A stretch of 64,000 nucleotides of DNA from JAGIBJ01 sp032119595 (lineage in GTDB: Bacteria > Actinomycetota > Thermoleophilia > Solirubrobacterales > Solirubrobacteraceae), in the NCBI GenBank assembly GCA_032119595.1, contig JAUMBQ010000006.1, forward strand, positions 1,240,001-1,304,000, in the 5' to 3' direction. The stretch's first letter is position 1. Each line of letters opens with the position of its first letter. The notes under the pieces were generated by a model, which saw nothing but the letters and a program-made list of their open reading frames with translations, was not told the DNA's origin and ran no database searches. Of the stretch, positions 53,850-63,137 are shown one piece after another. The translations under genes were made by a program, and so were the position numbers.

Positions 53850-55511
53850 CTACCGCGGGACGACCAAGATGGCTTGCGCGTCGCCACGGATGGTCGAGGC
53901 GACGACGTGGCTCGGGTCGAGGCCGAGCGCCTGCAGCGCGGTGGAGGGATCCGCGCCGCGACGGGTGAGGACGATGCCCGTGAAGTCGGCGCCGACGGTC
54001 CGGCTGAGATCGGCTTCGAAGGCGGCCGCTTCGATGCCGCCCGCGAGCCGGAAGGCGTAGCGGACCTGCGGGGTGTCGAACGGCGGGGAGGTGACCTGCG
54101 GCTGGGCGTGGGCCGGCCGACCGGGGTGTCGGCCGGGCGCGGCCTCAATTGCCGCGTCGCGGGCCGCTTGGTAGGCGGCGACGACATCGTGCACGTCGGG
54201 GCCGGGTGGATCCTCGCCCCAGGCGTCGCGGGTCTGCGCGCCGGCTGCGGCCGCGAGCGTGATCGCCGCCAGCGCGGCCGTCGCGGCGACGATCGCCAGT
54301 CGGCCGCGGCTCGCAAGCCACGGCGCGACGCGCGCGGCGCCGACACCCGCCAGGACCGCGAGGATCGGCAACAGGAACAGGTAGGTGCGCGAGTAGGGCA
54401 GGACGCGGCCGACCGCCGCGACGGTGAGCGGGAGCGCGAGCAGCCCGAAGGCGAGCGTCGCGCCGGAACCAAGCCGTGGCCGCCGGGCCACGCCAACCGC
54501 CGCCAACCCGACGGCGACGACGATCAAGGGCCCCGCCAGGCCGGCGACCCAGGCATGGGCCAGGGTCGTCCCGAGTTCCTTCACCGGCGCCGCCGTGAAC
54601 CGGTCGACCGCGAAGCCACGCTGGCCGAGGACCGGCGCGTAGAGCGCGAGCGACGCCGCACCGGTTGCGGCCAGCGCAACCAGCGGCGCGACCGCCCGTC
54701 GCACGGGCCCGCCACGGAGTGCCAGCAGCCAGATGGTCGCGACCAGTACGCCGACCACCGCCGTGGGAACGGTCCACACCGCGAGCGCCCCGCAAGCGAC
54801 CCACGCCGCCCACGGCACCAGGGCGCGGGCTCTTCCGTTCTCCGGCGGCGCGCCGGCATCCACTTGCGCCTCCGCTGGGTCGGCCGCCATCGCCGAATCG
54901 GCATCTGGAGCAGCGACTTCGCGCGAAAGCCGAAGGCTCAACCCAAGCTGGGCGACCATCAGCAGCAGCACGACCGTGTAGCCCCGCGCATTGGCGCTGT
55001 ACGCGATGAGCGGTGGGGCCGCCGCAACGATCGCGGCGGCAACGAGCCCCGCCACGGTCGCCCCGAGCGGGTTGGCGGGAGGCGCCGCAGGCGCCGGATG
55101 GGAAGGGTCGTCGGCGGAACTCGAGGTGCTGGCGATGGCACTGGAAGCCTTCCCGGCGACAGGGTCGTGACGCGTCGCCGCCACCACCGTCGCCCGGGCC
55201 AGCAGGCCGGTCGCGGGGACCAGCAGGATGCCCGCGACCAGCGCCGGCAACCGCAGTGCGAACGGCCCATCGCCGAAGAGGCCCGTCGACGCCCACGCCA
55301 GCAGGTTGTGGAAGACGTGGTTGTTGGGCTCGTCGTACGTCGTGAGGAGGTCGCCGAGGGTGCGCAGGACGTAGCTCACGGCCGTGTAGGACTCGTCGAA
55401 ATGCGGCGGTTCCGTCGCCGCGACGCGGATCCGCGCGATGGCCGCGAGCAGCGTGACGAGCGCGAGGAGCGGCAGGAACGAGTCCCGTCGACGGGCTGGC
55501 GCGTCGTGCAT
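53850..55511 (-). CDS. GT39/GT-C-type membrane glycosyltransferase
   Basis: 553 residues from ATG 55509-55511 (MHDAPARRRDSFLPLL). About 12 membrane segments. The first extracytoplasmic loop has PPHFDESYTAVSYVLRTLGD, the acidic (H/D)DE motif near the donor-binding site of GT39/PMT-like enzymes, followed by DEPNNHVFHNLLAW. A ~55-residue cytoplasmic loop (about 125-180) is Ala/Pro/Ser-rich. The C-terminal ~120 residues (after the last helix) are a soluble extracytoplasmic domain. Transfers a sugar from polyprenyl-phosphate donors outside the membrane. Confidence 0.82.
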   Translation of the reverse strand: MHDAPARRRDSFLPLLALVTLLAAIARIRVAATEPPHFDESYTAVSYVLRTLGDLLTTYDEPNNHVFHNLLAWASTGLFGDGPFALRLPALVAGILLVPATGLLARATVVAATRHDPVAGKASSAIASTSSSADDPSHPAPAAPPANPLGATVAGLVAAAIVAAAPPLIAYSANARGYTVVLLLMVAQLGLSLRLSREVAAPDADSAMAADPAEAQVDAGAPPENGRARALVPWAAWVACGALAVWTVPTAVVGVLVATIWLLALRGGPVRRAVAPLVALAATGAASLALYAPVLGQRGFAVDRFTAAPVKELGTTLAHAWVAGLAGPLIVVAVGLAAVGVARRPRLGSGATLAFGLLALPLTVAAVGRVLPYSRTYLFLLPILAVLAGVGAARVAPWLASRGRLAIVAATAALAAITLAAAAGAQTRDAWGEDPPGPDVHDVVAAYQAARDAAIEAAPGRHPGRPAHAQPQVTSPPFDTPQVRYAFRLAGGIEAAAFEADLSRTVGADFTGIVLTRRGADPSTALQALGLDPSHVVASTIRGDAQAILVVPR

Positions 55512-55534
55512 CGGCGCCAGGCTAGAGCTTCGCG

Positions 55535-57466
55535 TCAGCCGACGCTGGCGCCGCCGGCGGTGCTGCTCGTGCGCACCGCGCGCCCGAACCCGAGGGGCGA
55601 CTTGGCCGCCGCCGCGAGATCGGACCCGGCGTACACCAGACGGAATCGATACAGCGCGAGGGAGTGCGGCGTGACCTTGACGGTGAGCGTGCGGCCCTTG
55701 AGTCGCACCGGCTGGGTTTTGCCCTTCACGTACGTCCCATTCGAGGCACGTCGCTCGACGGTCAGCACCACTGGGCCGCGGCCCGGCTTGATCGTGCCGC
55801 GCAGGGTGGTCGCCTTGCCGACCTGCAGCCGTTTCGGCACCGTGAGCGTCAGTTTGGGCACCACGACGAGCTCGACCGCTGCCGAGGTCTCCGCGCCCGT
55901 GGCGCGCGCGACGCGCATGGTCCACGACCGACTGAACTTGCGCGTGAAGCGGTACTTGCCGTTCGAAGCAGTCTTGGCCTTGTCGACGGTGATCCATTTG
56001 CTGCCGCTCCCGACCTGCAATGCGACCGTCTCGCCCTTCAGCGGCGTCGCGCCCTGCGTCGCGGTGCCCGTGACGACCGCACTGGCGCCCACGTCGAGCC
56101 GTCGCTTGGTGGAGATCGTGATCTTCACCGGCTTGGGAGTGGGCGCCGGCGTGGGCGCCACCGTCGGCGCGGGCAGGGGCAGATTGGGTGGGATGCTCGG
56201 GCTCGCCGCCGCGACGCTGGCCCGCACGCCATCCAGGACCGTGTAGCCGGTGTTGCCGGGGCAGGCCGTCTGGCCGACATCGCGGTGCCCCATGACGCGC
56301 GGCAGGACGGCGGTTTCGCCGGCCCGGAAGCGAGCGAGCGAGCCGCCGGCGCTCTCCAGTTCCACGGTGCCGGAGCGCGGCGCGCCAGCGACGGCGAGCT
56401 TCCACGCGGCGACGCGGGCGACCGTCGCAACCTGCGCCGGCGGAGGCGCGACGCTCGTGTACTCGCCGATCATCGAAATCCCGGCCGCGACCGAGTTGAA
56501 CCCCTGGGCGTGCGCGCCGATCACGGCATTCGTGAGGCCGCCGGCGCGGCCTTCCCACGCGCCGCCATAACGGTCGACGAGCACGTTGTAGCCGATGTCA
56601 TTCCAGCCGTTGGCATTGCGGTGGTACTTGCAGATCGCGAGCATCACGGCCGGGACCTGGGCCTCGGTGTAGTCGTTGGAGCCGGCGGTGTGGTGCACCG
56701 TCACCGCCTGAACCGAGCCGAATCCGGCCGTCGTCCGCGGCGCGCATTCGTTGTTTGGATCCCAGTCGGCACGAGGATGGATGCCGGCCATGAGGTCGTC
56801 GCGGCGGGCGGCGGCCCGCGCCTTCACGGCTGGAAGCTGGCCGGTGATGTCGACGAAGGCCGCGCGCAGGCCCTTCGGTCGCGGACTCGTCAGCTCGACC
56901 ACGAGCCGCCGCGCCGGACCGGTCCAGATCGGCTCCGTCGACCCCTGGCGCCCGATCACCGCGGTGCGCCGATGCGCGGCGGCAGCAGCCCTGGGGTCCC
57001 CGCCCTCGACGACGCCATCGTCGCCGACGGTGTCGCTCTCAAGGTCGGTCCAATCCGTCCACGAGCCGTCGGTGCGCTGGGCGCGCATGCGACCGGTGAG
57101 CGGCTGGGCGGTCGACCACCGCAGGGCGGCGAGCGAGAAGCGGGCGTCGGCCTTCAGGTCGATGCGAGTCGCGCGGCGGGATGCCGTCGTCCTGCGAGCC
57201 GCCGTCCCCCGTGGCCCGCTGGATGGCTCCGCCGACGCCGAGCCCGTGTTGCGGAGCGAGGCCGCGGAGCCGACGATTTCCGGCGCCGACGCCCGGATCG
57301 CACCGCCCGATGGCAGCGTCTGCGTGCGATAGCTGGCGCGTTCGCCCCCTGCGTGCGCGACGGTAGGGGCGATCGCCGCGGCGGCGGGGCCGGTGAGAAG
57401 CAGCAGGATTGCCGCCCGTCGCAGCCGCCAGAAGGCGGCGGTGCGTGAAGAACGTCGCACGATCAT
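55535..57466 (-). CDS. Secreted PGRP/N-acetylmuramoyl-L-alanine-amidase-like protein
   Basis: 643 residues from ATG 57464-57466. An N-terminal signal peptide (about 1-40, ending APTVAHA) and a ~200-residue low-complexity and Ig-like region precede the amidase/PGRP domain (~230-420): IHPRADWDPNNECAP, AVTVHHTAGSNDYTE (first zinc His), NDIGYNVLVDRYGGAWEGRAGG and HRDVGQTACPG (second His and Cys). The catalytic Tyr/Lys positions are partly conserved. A Pro-rich linker (APTVAPTPAPTPKP) and Ig-like C-terminal repeats follow. Cell-wall amidase or a peptidoglycan-binding protein. Confidence 0.87.
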   Translation of the reverse strand: MIVRRSSRTAAFWRLRRAAILLLLTGPAAAAIAPTVAHAGGERASYRTQTLPSGGAIRASAPEIVGSAASLRNTGSASAEPSSGPRGTAARRTTASRRATRIDLKADARFSLAALRWSTAQPLTGRMRAQRTDGSWTDWTDLESDTVGDDGVVEGGDPRAAAAAHRRTAVIGRQGSTEPIWTGPARRLVVELTSPRPKGLRAAFVDITGQLPAVKARAAARRDDLMAGIHPRADWDPNNECAPRTTAGFGSVQAVTVHHTAGSNDYTEAQVPAVMLAICKYHRNANGWNDIGYNVLVDRYGGAWEGRAGGLTNAVIGAHAQGFNSVAAGISMIGEYTSVAPPPAQVATVARVAAWKLAVAGAPRSGTVELESAGGSLARFRAGETAVLPRVMGHRDVGQTACPGNTGYTVLDGVRASVAAASPSIPPNLPLPAPTVAPTPAPTPKPVKITISTKRRLDVGASAVVTGTATQGATPLKGETVALQVGSGSKWITVDKAKTASNGKYRFTRKFSRSWTMRVARATGAETSAAVELVVVPKLTLTVPKRLQVGKATTLRGTIKPGRGPVVLTVERRASNGTYVKGKTQPVRLKGRTLTVKVTPHSLALYRFRLVYAGSDLAAAAKSPLGFGRAVRTSSTAGGASVG

Positions 57467-57701
57467 GTCGTCGACCACTGGAACACGGTCCCACAGCGTT
57501 GGTAGCGCAGGTGCATGACGACCTGCGTGCCAGGTATAGGCCGGCGGCCGGGCGCTCAGCGCCACTTGCAGCCCAAACCATCGCCGCACGACGCTCTCGG
57601 GGTGCAGGTCCGGTTCGCCGCGCTCGGCCCGCTCCGCCGCCACGCCCCCCGGCCGCCTACCATGCTCGGCAGGACATGGACCACCAAACCGGGACCTCCA
57701 C

Positions 57702-59687
57702 ATGAACGAGACCGAACGCAGCTGCGTCACCGCAGTCCGCACGCTTGCGATCGACGCGATCGAGAAGTCCAAGAGTGGCCACCCCGGCATGCCGCTGGGC
57801 ATGGCCGCGCTGGCGTACCTCCTGTACGGCGAGGTCCTCAAGCACGACCCGAAGGATCCGCACTGGCCGGACCGCGACCGCTTCGTGCTGTCGTGCGGCC
57901 ACGGCTCGATGTGGACCTACGCTGCGCTGCACCTCTCCGGCTACGCGCTCACGATCGACGACATCAAGAACTTCCGTCAGTGGGGCTCGATCACGCCGGG
58001 TCACCCGGAGCTCGACCGCCACATCCAGACGCCGGGCGTCGAGATCACCACCGGCCCGCTCGGCCAGGGCTGCGCGAACACGGTCGGCATGGCGATGGCC
58101 GAGGTGTTCCTGCGTGAGCGCTACGGCAAAGAGGTCGTCGACCACAACACCTACGCGATCGTGTCCGACGGCGACCTGATGGAGGGCATCTCCGCGGAGG
58201 CCGCCTCGATCGCCGGCCAGATCGGCCTCGGCAAGCTCACCTGGTTCTACGACGACAACGACATCTCGCTCGACGGCCCGACCTCGCTGTCGTTCTCGCG
58301 TGAAGACGTGTCGGCGCGCTTTGAGGCGTACGGCTGGCACGTGCTCGACGTTGGCGATGCCGACGATCTCGACTCGCTGCGCCGCGCCCTGGCCGCCGCC
58401 CACGCCGAGACGGAGCGCCCAACGCTCATCCACGTGCACTCGGTGATCGGGTACCCGTCGCCGAACAAGATGGGCAAGAGCTCGTCGCACGGCGCGCCGC
58501 TCGGCCCGGACGAGGCTCGGGCCACGAAGGAGGCGATGGGCGTCGACCCGGATGCCACGTTCGAGGTGTCCGAAGGCGTGTACGAGGCGTTCAGTGCCGT
58601 CGCTCGCGGTGGCGAGGCCCACACGGAGTGGAACCAGCGCTACCAGGCCTGGGAGTCCGCCAACCCGGAGTTCGCGGCCGAATGGAAGGCGGCGCTTGCC
58701 GGCGGCCGCCCGCCGAAGTCGCTCGACGACGTGATCCCGACGACGTTCGACAAGGAGAAGCTCGCCACGCGCTCGGCGGGCGGCGCCATCATGGCGGCGT
58801 TCGAAGCTGCGGTGCCGACGATGGTCGGCGGCGCCGCCGACCTCACCGAGTCGACGAAGACGATCTTCCCGAAGTCCGAGCAGTTCACGCATGAGGCCGC
58901 TGGCCGCAACGTGTTCTTCGGCGTGCGCGAGCACGCGATGGGCGGCATCGTGAACGGCATGGCCGCGCACGGCGGCATCGTGCGCCCGTACGGCTCCACG
59001 TTCCTGCAGTTCGCCGACTACATGCGCGGCTCGATCCGTTTGTCGGCCCTTATGGGCCTCCAGACCGCCTGGGTCTTCACGCATGACTCCGTCGCACTCG
59101 GCGAAGACGGCCCGACCCACCAGCCGGTTGAGCATTTCGCTGCGCTGCGTGCGATCCCGGGCCTCGTCGTGCTGCGCCCGGCCGACGCGACCGAGACCGC
59201 CGAGGCCTGGCGCGTGATCCTTGAGGAGCTCGACGGCCCCGCCGCCCTGCTGCTCAGCCGCCAGGACCTCCCGGTGCTCGATCGCACGGTGTTTGGCACC
59301 GCCAAGGGCGTCGCCAGCGGCGGCTACGTGCTGTCGCACGCGGCCGGCAAGGAGCAGGCGGCGATCGTCGCGACCGGTTCCGAGGTGGCGCTGGCGCTCC
59401 AGGCCCAGACCGATCTCGCCGCCGAGGACGTGCATGTACGCGTCGTGTCGCTGCCGTCGTGGGAGCTGTTCGAGGAGCAGGACCAGGTCTACCGCGACGA
59501 GGTCCTCCCGAAGGACCTGCCGACGGTCTCCGTCGAAGCCGGCATCCGCATGGGCTGGGAGCGCTACTCGCAGGCGCAGGTCTCGATCGACCGCTTCGGC
59601 GCCTCGGCCCCGGCCGATCGCGTGCTGAAAGAGCTCGGCATGACCGTCGACCACATCATCGAGAAGGTCCGCGGCCTGCTGGCCTAG
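57702..59687 (+). CDS. tkt: Transketolase
   Basis: 661 residues, full length. Thiamine-diphosphate-binding N-terminal domain: SGHPGMPLGMAALAYLLY, CGHGSMWTYAALHLSGY, GPLGQGCANTVGMAMAE and the metal site SDGDLMEG with the following DDNDISLDG. The central pyrimidine domain has HSVIGYPSPNKMGKSSSHG upstream and VFTHDSVALGEDGPTHQPVEH with the catalytic His, and the C-terminal domain ends GASAPADRVLKELG. Non-oxidative pentose phosphate pathway and Calvin-like sugar rearrangements. Single-gene transcript ending at a strong hairpin. Confidence 0.97.
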   Translation: MNETERSCVTAVRTLAIDAIEKSKSGHPGMPLGMAALAYLLYGEVLKHDPKDPHWPDRDRFVLSCGHGSMWTYAALHLSGYALTIDDIKNFRQWGSITPGHPELDRHIQTPGVEITTGPLGQGCANTVGMAMAEVFLRERYGKEVVDHNTYAIVSDGDLMEGISAEAASIAGQIGLGKLTWFYDDNDISLDGPTSLSFSREDVSARFEAYGWHVLDVGDADDLDSLRRALAAAHAETERPTLIHVHSVIGYPSPNKMGKSSSHGAPLGPDEARATKEAMGVDPDATFEVSEGVYEAFSAVARGGEAHTEWNQRYQAWESANPEFAAEWKAALAGGRPPKSLDDVIPTTFDKEKLATRSAGGAIMAAFEAAVPTMVGGAADLTESTKTIFPKSEQFTHEAAGRNVFFGVREHAMGGIVNGMAAHGGIVRPYGSTFLQFADYMRGSIRLSALMGLQTAWVFTHDSVALGEDGPTHQPVEHFAALRAIPGLVVLRPADATETAEAWRVILEELDGPAALLLSRQDLPVLDRTVFGTAKGVASGGYVLSHAAGKEQAAIVATGSEVALALQAQTDLAAEDVHVRVVSLPSWELFEEQDQVYRDEVLPKDLPTVSVEAGIRMGWERYSQAQVSIDRFGASAPADRVLKELGMTVDHIIEKVRGLLA

Positions 59688-59695
59688 GAACTCGC

Positions 59696-59723
59696 GCAGT
59701 GCGGGCCGGCGGGCCCGCGCTGC
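59696..59723 (+). terminator. Terminator hairpin after tkt
   Basis: A 12-base-pair stem: GCAGTGCGGGCC (59696-59707) pairs with GGCCCGCGCTGC (59712-59723), one U-G wobble, 4-base loop, starting 9 bases after the tkt stop. Confidence 0.6.
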
Positions 59724-59751
59724 CGCATCCCGGCAGTTCCAGGGTTGACCG

Positions 59752-59780
59752 TTGCCAAATGTGGCGCGGTCGGGGTACAG
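59752..59780 (+). promoter_or_regulatory. Sigma70-like promoter of the monoglyceride-lipase-like gene
   Basis: TTGCCA (59752-59757) and TACAGT (59775-59780... 18-base spacer) resemble -35 and -10 boxes and lie just before the start codons at 59791/59797, giving a very short or absent leader. Confidence 0.45.
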
Positions 59781-59790
59781 TCTTCCCCGC

Positions 59791-60657
59791 GTGGGGATGC
59801 ATCTGGGATCGTTCGTCGGGGAGGGGGGACTGCGGATCGCCTACCGCTCGTGGGCGCCGCGTTCGCCGCGCGCGCCTCGCGCCGCCGTGGTGATCGTCCA
59901 CACCGCACTCGACCATTCCGCCCGGTACGACGAGTTTGCGCGCCTCCTCGTTCGCCGCGGCATGACCGTCTGGGCGCATGATCAGCGCGGCCATGGCCAT
60001 AGCGATGGCGCCGCCGGCATCATCGATCGTTTGGAATACGCGACCGCCGATCTCGGCCAGGTCGTGGACCTCGCCACCCGCGATCACGACGCACCGTGCT
60101 TCGTCGTCGGCCACAGCATGGGTGCGGTCGTCGCGCTTAGCTACGCGCTCGACCATCAGGACGAGTTGGCCGGGCTCGTGACCACCTCGGCGACGCTCGA
60201 CAGCACGCCCGCGCCGTTGCCGCTGCGGCTCCTCGGCGACCTGCTCCACCTCGACCGGGTCGCCGCGCGGATCACCCCGCGGTTTCCGCTTCTGGCCTTC
60301 CCCTCGAGCGTGATCACGTCGGACGCCGCGGAGGCCGAGGCCCACGAGACCGACCCGCTCATCCACCACGGCCGCATGCCGATGCGCACCGCAAGTGAGC
60401 TGGCCGTCGCAATTCGCGGCGCACTCTCCAAACGGCTCCACGAGCTCCACGTGCCGCTCTTCGCCTTGCACGGCGCCGACGACCAGATCGTCGGCCCGCA
60501 CGCGAGCGCCCGGCTCCACGACCAAGTTGGGTCGAAGGACCGCACCTTCGAGGTCTTCGAGGACCTCCGACACGATCTCTTCCACGAGAGCCAGCCCGCC
60601 CGCGGGCGAGTCATGGAGCAGATCGCGAACTGGATCGAGGCGAGGATCGAGCGCTGA
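59791..60657 (+). CDS. Monoglyceride-lipase/lysophospholipase-like alpha/beta-hydrolase
   Basis: 288 residues from GTG 59791 (or 286 from ATG 59797). A TTG at 59752 is in frame but lies in the promoter. AVVIVHTALDHSARYDEFA (the usual HGLGEH loop is altered to HTALDH), AHDQRGHGHSDG, nucleophile Ser in VGHSMGAV, Asp in ALHGADDQIVGPHAS and His in DLRHDLFHES. The D/H pair and spacing match the MGLL family; the altered oxyanion loop is unusual. Cytosolic or membrane-attached lipase. Confidence 0.85.
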   Translation: MGMHLGSFVGEGGLRIAYRSWAPRSPRAPRAAVVIVHTALDHSARYDEFARLLVRRGMTVWAHDQRGHGHSDGAAGIIDRLEYATADLGQVVDLATRDHDAPCFVVGHSMGAVVALSYALDHQDELAGLVTTSATLDSTPAPLPLRLLGDLLHLDRVAARITPRFPLLAFPSSVITSDAAEAEAHETDPLIHHGRMPMRTASELAVAIRGALSKRLHELHVPLFALHGADDQIVGPHASARLHDQVGSKDRTFEVFEDLRHDLFHESQPARGRVMEQIANWIEARIER

Positions 60658-60670
60658 GCGCGCTCAGCCC

Positions 60671-61537
60671 TCAGCAGCGCTGCGCCTTCGGCGCGACCTT
60701 CTTCAGGTCGATGTCGCCGATGAACGGGACCGCACCGACCTTGCAGGAGATCCGCACGGCGCGGACGGCGGCCTTGTCGGTCGGCGTCGCGAAGTAGTCG
60801 GTGGTGGTCACGAGGAGGCCGGCGGCCTTGGCGAGCTGGATGGCGGTGCGCGCCGAGCGGCGGCCGTCGGCGTCGGTCGCGACGTACTTGGAGGTGGCGA
60901 AGTCGTAGGTGCCCGTCGGGTCCTCGCGGTTCCAGGCGTCCAGGAGCGGCAGGTAGGGCTTGATGATCGTGTCGCCGTTCTGCGCCATGAGGGCGCCGCC
61001 GCTGGCGTGCACTTTCGCCGAGAGGCGCGTCACGAGGTCGAGCATGCCGTCGGCCTGCGCCGGGTGCGTCTCGATCATGTCGACGTTGTCGAGGAAGAGG
61101 CCGTCAAAGCCCTTGGCGAGGAGCTGGGTGGCGATCGTGTCGACGAACGCCGTGCGCACCGCCTCAGCGGAGACGTCGGCGTAGCGCTCGCCTGGCCAGT
61201 CGCCGAGCTCCTCCAAGCGATGGTCGCGGAGCAGGTTGAACCAAGGCCGCCACGACTCGACCGTGCCGACGCTCAGGTAGCCGAGCACGATGGCGCCCTT
61301 GGCCTTGAGGCGCTTGACCTTCGCCTTCGAGGCGTCGTCCCCGTCGACGACGACCAGGTCGCGGGTCGCGAGCCGTTTGACGTTCGTGGAGTTCAGCGTG
61401 GCGCCGAGCGCGAGCGAGAAGGTGTCGGCCTTGCGGATGGCCGTCGCCGGGGTGGCTGCCGAGGCGATCGTGACCGCCGGACCGGCCAGCATGGCCGCGC
61501 ACAGAGCACTGGCGAGGAGGGCACGACGGTGGGACAT
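60671..61537 (-). CDS. Secreted GH114-like (endo-alpha-1,4-polygalactosaminidase family) protein
   Basis: 288 residues from ATG 61535-61537 (MSHRRALLASALCAAMLAG). An N-terminal signal peptide ends near AASAA/TPAT. GH114/TM1410-like motifs: DLVVVDGDDA, IVLGYLSVGTVESWRPWF, GFDGLFLDNVDM (putative acidic catalytic pair Asp-Asn-Asp) and LMAQNGDTI. The C terminus ends FIGDIDLKKV. The family includes exopolysaccharide-degrading enzymes (polygalactosaminidase), which suits a locus rich in glycan genes, but activity on galactosaminoglycan is not shown. Converges with the lipase gene across 13 bases. Confidence 0.82.
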   Translation of the reverse strand: MSHRRALLASALCAAMLAGPAVTIASAATPATAIRKADTFSLALGATLNSTNVKRLATRDLVVVDGDDASKAKVKRLKAKGAIVLGYLSVGTVESWRPWFNLLRDHRLEELGDWPGERYADVSAEAVRTAFVDTIATQLLAKGFDGLFLDNVDMIETHPAQADGMLDLVTRLSAKVHASGGALMAQNGDTIIKPYLPLLDAWNREDPTGTYDFATSKYVATDADGRRSARTAIQLAKAAGLLVTTTDYFATPTDKAAVRAVRISCKVGAVPFIGDIDLKKVAPKAQRC

Positions 61538-61615
61538 CCCCCGACCGTACCGACCCACCGGCCACGCGGCGCCGAAGCAGGCGCCGGAAGGCCTGTCTCG
61601 CCGAGGGCGCGAGGC

Positions 61616-62197
61616 TCAGCGGCGCGGCGGCGGCGTCCGCATCGGTCCCCGGTGGTCGTCTGAGCCCGAGGGGAGGTCGCTGCAGGTCATCAGGGCCTCG
61701 TCGAGCCCGCGGGCCAGCATCGGGCCATCGGCCTGTTCGAGGCGGACGCCCGGTCCGAGCGTGATGAGCACGATCAGGCAACGCTGGCCACGCGAGTGCC
61801 GCACGTGCGCCGCGACGGCCGTCACTCCGGGCGTGATCATCCGGGAGCGGCCGACCCAAAGGCGAGAGAGCTCGCGGCCCAGTCGATACCCGAAGTCCGG
61901 CGGCGGGTAAGGGCCCAGCAGGGGCACGGTGAGTCGGAACTGGCGCGGCCCCTGTTCCTCGAGCACGCGCTCGTCCCAGGCCAGGCGGTAGCGCCGCCTG
62001 CGGCTTGTCGCGATCTCCTCAAGGCGGGGCGCGTCGTCAGATCTCGGCGGAGAGGTCCATGGCGATCGCCCGTCGGCGGTACGGACGCGCCGCAGCGCGG
62101 GGTCGACGGTCCCGGCCAGCCCGGGCGGATCAGCCGTTCGCCCGCTGCGAAATCGCTCATGCGCTTGCGAGGTGTGAGGAAACTGAGATTCCGGCAT
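61616..62197 (-). CDS. Hypothetical Arg-rich protein
   Basis: 193 residues. The first ~60 residues are Pro/Arg/Asp-rich; from about 60 LEEIATSRRRRYRLAWDE and FRLTVPLLGPYPPPDFGYRL, then GVTAVAAHVRHSRGQRCLIVLITLGP, look folded and coding. No domain recognised, no signal peptide. Possibly a small cytoplasmic binding protein. The reading frame lies between GH114 and flavin-reductase genes without an operon partner. Confidence 0.5.
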   Translation of the reverse strand: MPESQFPHTSQAHERFRSGRTADPPGLAGTVDPALRRVRTADGRSPWTSPPRSDDAPRLEEIATSRRRRYRLAWDERVLEEQGPRQFRLTVPLLGPYPPPDFGYRLGRELSRLWVGRSRMITPGVTAVAAHVRHSRGQRCLIVLITLGPGVRLEQADGPMLARGLDEALMTCSDLPSGSDDHRGPMRTPPPRR

Positions 62198-62540
62198 GGG
62201 TGGAGCCGCGACCTTCCGTCCTGAAGTCCGAGCCCGCTGCTCTGTGGGAGCGCCACTCCGTGACTGCCGCGTCCGCCCTGCAAACCGTCAGCCGCTCGTG
62301 TCCCATCGGAGCTGAGCCGCCGGCCCCGGTGGAGCCGACGCGCTCAGTGAACCACTCGCTCCACCGCTTGTCGAGATCGGCCAACCGGTGCGTTGAAGGG
62401 CCGTCCTCCGGTCGGACTTCGGGGCCGCGGGATTCGGACCCGGGGTCGACGAGCGTTCGGTGGTCTCGTGGGTTCTGCACGCGATTGACCGGGTGGCGTT
62501 GGCGGACGGGGTGGCTGGCCCGCCCTCTAGCCTGGTGGTC
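62198..62540. other. Intergenic region upstream of the flavin-reductase-like gene
   Basis: 343 bases with no convincing gene. An imperfect T-arm-like string (GGGTCCGAATCCC on the minus strand, near 62432) does not extend to a tRNA cloverleaf. Nothing else seen. Confidence 0.35.
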
Positions 62541-63137
62541 ATGCGCGAAGAGATTCCGGTCGACTCGATCCACCCTGGCCAGGTCTACGCGCTCCTGACG
62601 TCGACCATCGTTCCCCGTCCGATCGCGTGGGTGTCGAGTCGCTCGGCCGCGGGGGTCGACAACCTCGCTCCCCACTCGTTCTTCACCGTGGCCTCGGCGG
62701 ACCCGCCGCTGGTGCAGTTCACGTCGATCGGCCACAAGGACACGCTCACGAACGTCGAGGCGACGCGCGAGTTCGTGATCCACCTGGCGCCCCTCGGGTT
62801 GATCGACGCCGTCAACGAGACCGGCACGGCCTTCCCACCCGAGATCGACGAGTTCGACGCCACCGGACTCGGGCGCGAGCCGAGCGTCGCCGTTGGCCCG
62901 ATGCGCGTCGCCGCGTCACCGGTCGCGCTTGAGTGCGAGCTCCATTCCACGATCCCCTACGGCCGATCGACGGTCGTCGTTGGACGCGTCGTGCACATCG
63001 CGATCGACAAGGCCGTCATGGCCGAGGACGGCCTGCCGGACATCCATGCACTGGCGCCCCTGGCCCGCCTCGGCCGCAACGAATGGTCGGCGCTCGGCGA
63101 GGTCCGCCGGCTCGACCGCAAGCGATACGACGCCTGA
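62541..63137 (+). CDS. Flavin-reductase-like FMN-binding split-barrel protein
   Basis: 198 residues from ATG 62541 (MREEIPVDSIHPGQVYALL). IVPRPIAWVSSRSAAGVDNLAPHSFFTVASADPPLVQFTS is the flavin_reduct domain opening with PRPIAWVS, and GHKDTLTNVEATREFVIHL and the late EVRRLDRKRY complete it. FMN-dependent oxidoreductase of the DIM6/NTAB type; partner enzyme unknown. Monocistronic as far as seen. Confidence 0.88.
   Translation: MREEIPVDSIHPGQVYALLTSTIVPRPIAWVSSRSAAGVDNLAPHSFFTVASADPPLVQFTSIGHKDTLTNVEATREFVIHLAPLGLIDAVNETGTAFPPEIDEFDATGLGREPSVAVGPMRVAASPVALECELHSTIPYGRSTVVVGRVVHIAIDKAVMAEDGLPDIHALAPLARLGRNEWSALGEVRRLDRKRYDA

Noticed and set aside
62420..62450. TCCGAAT T-loop-like string on the minus strand
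   Set aside because: Only four base pairs form in the T-arm and no matching 5' acceptor is found, so it is not a tRNA.
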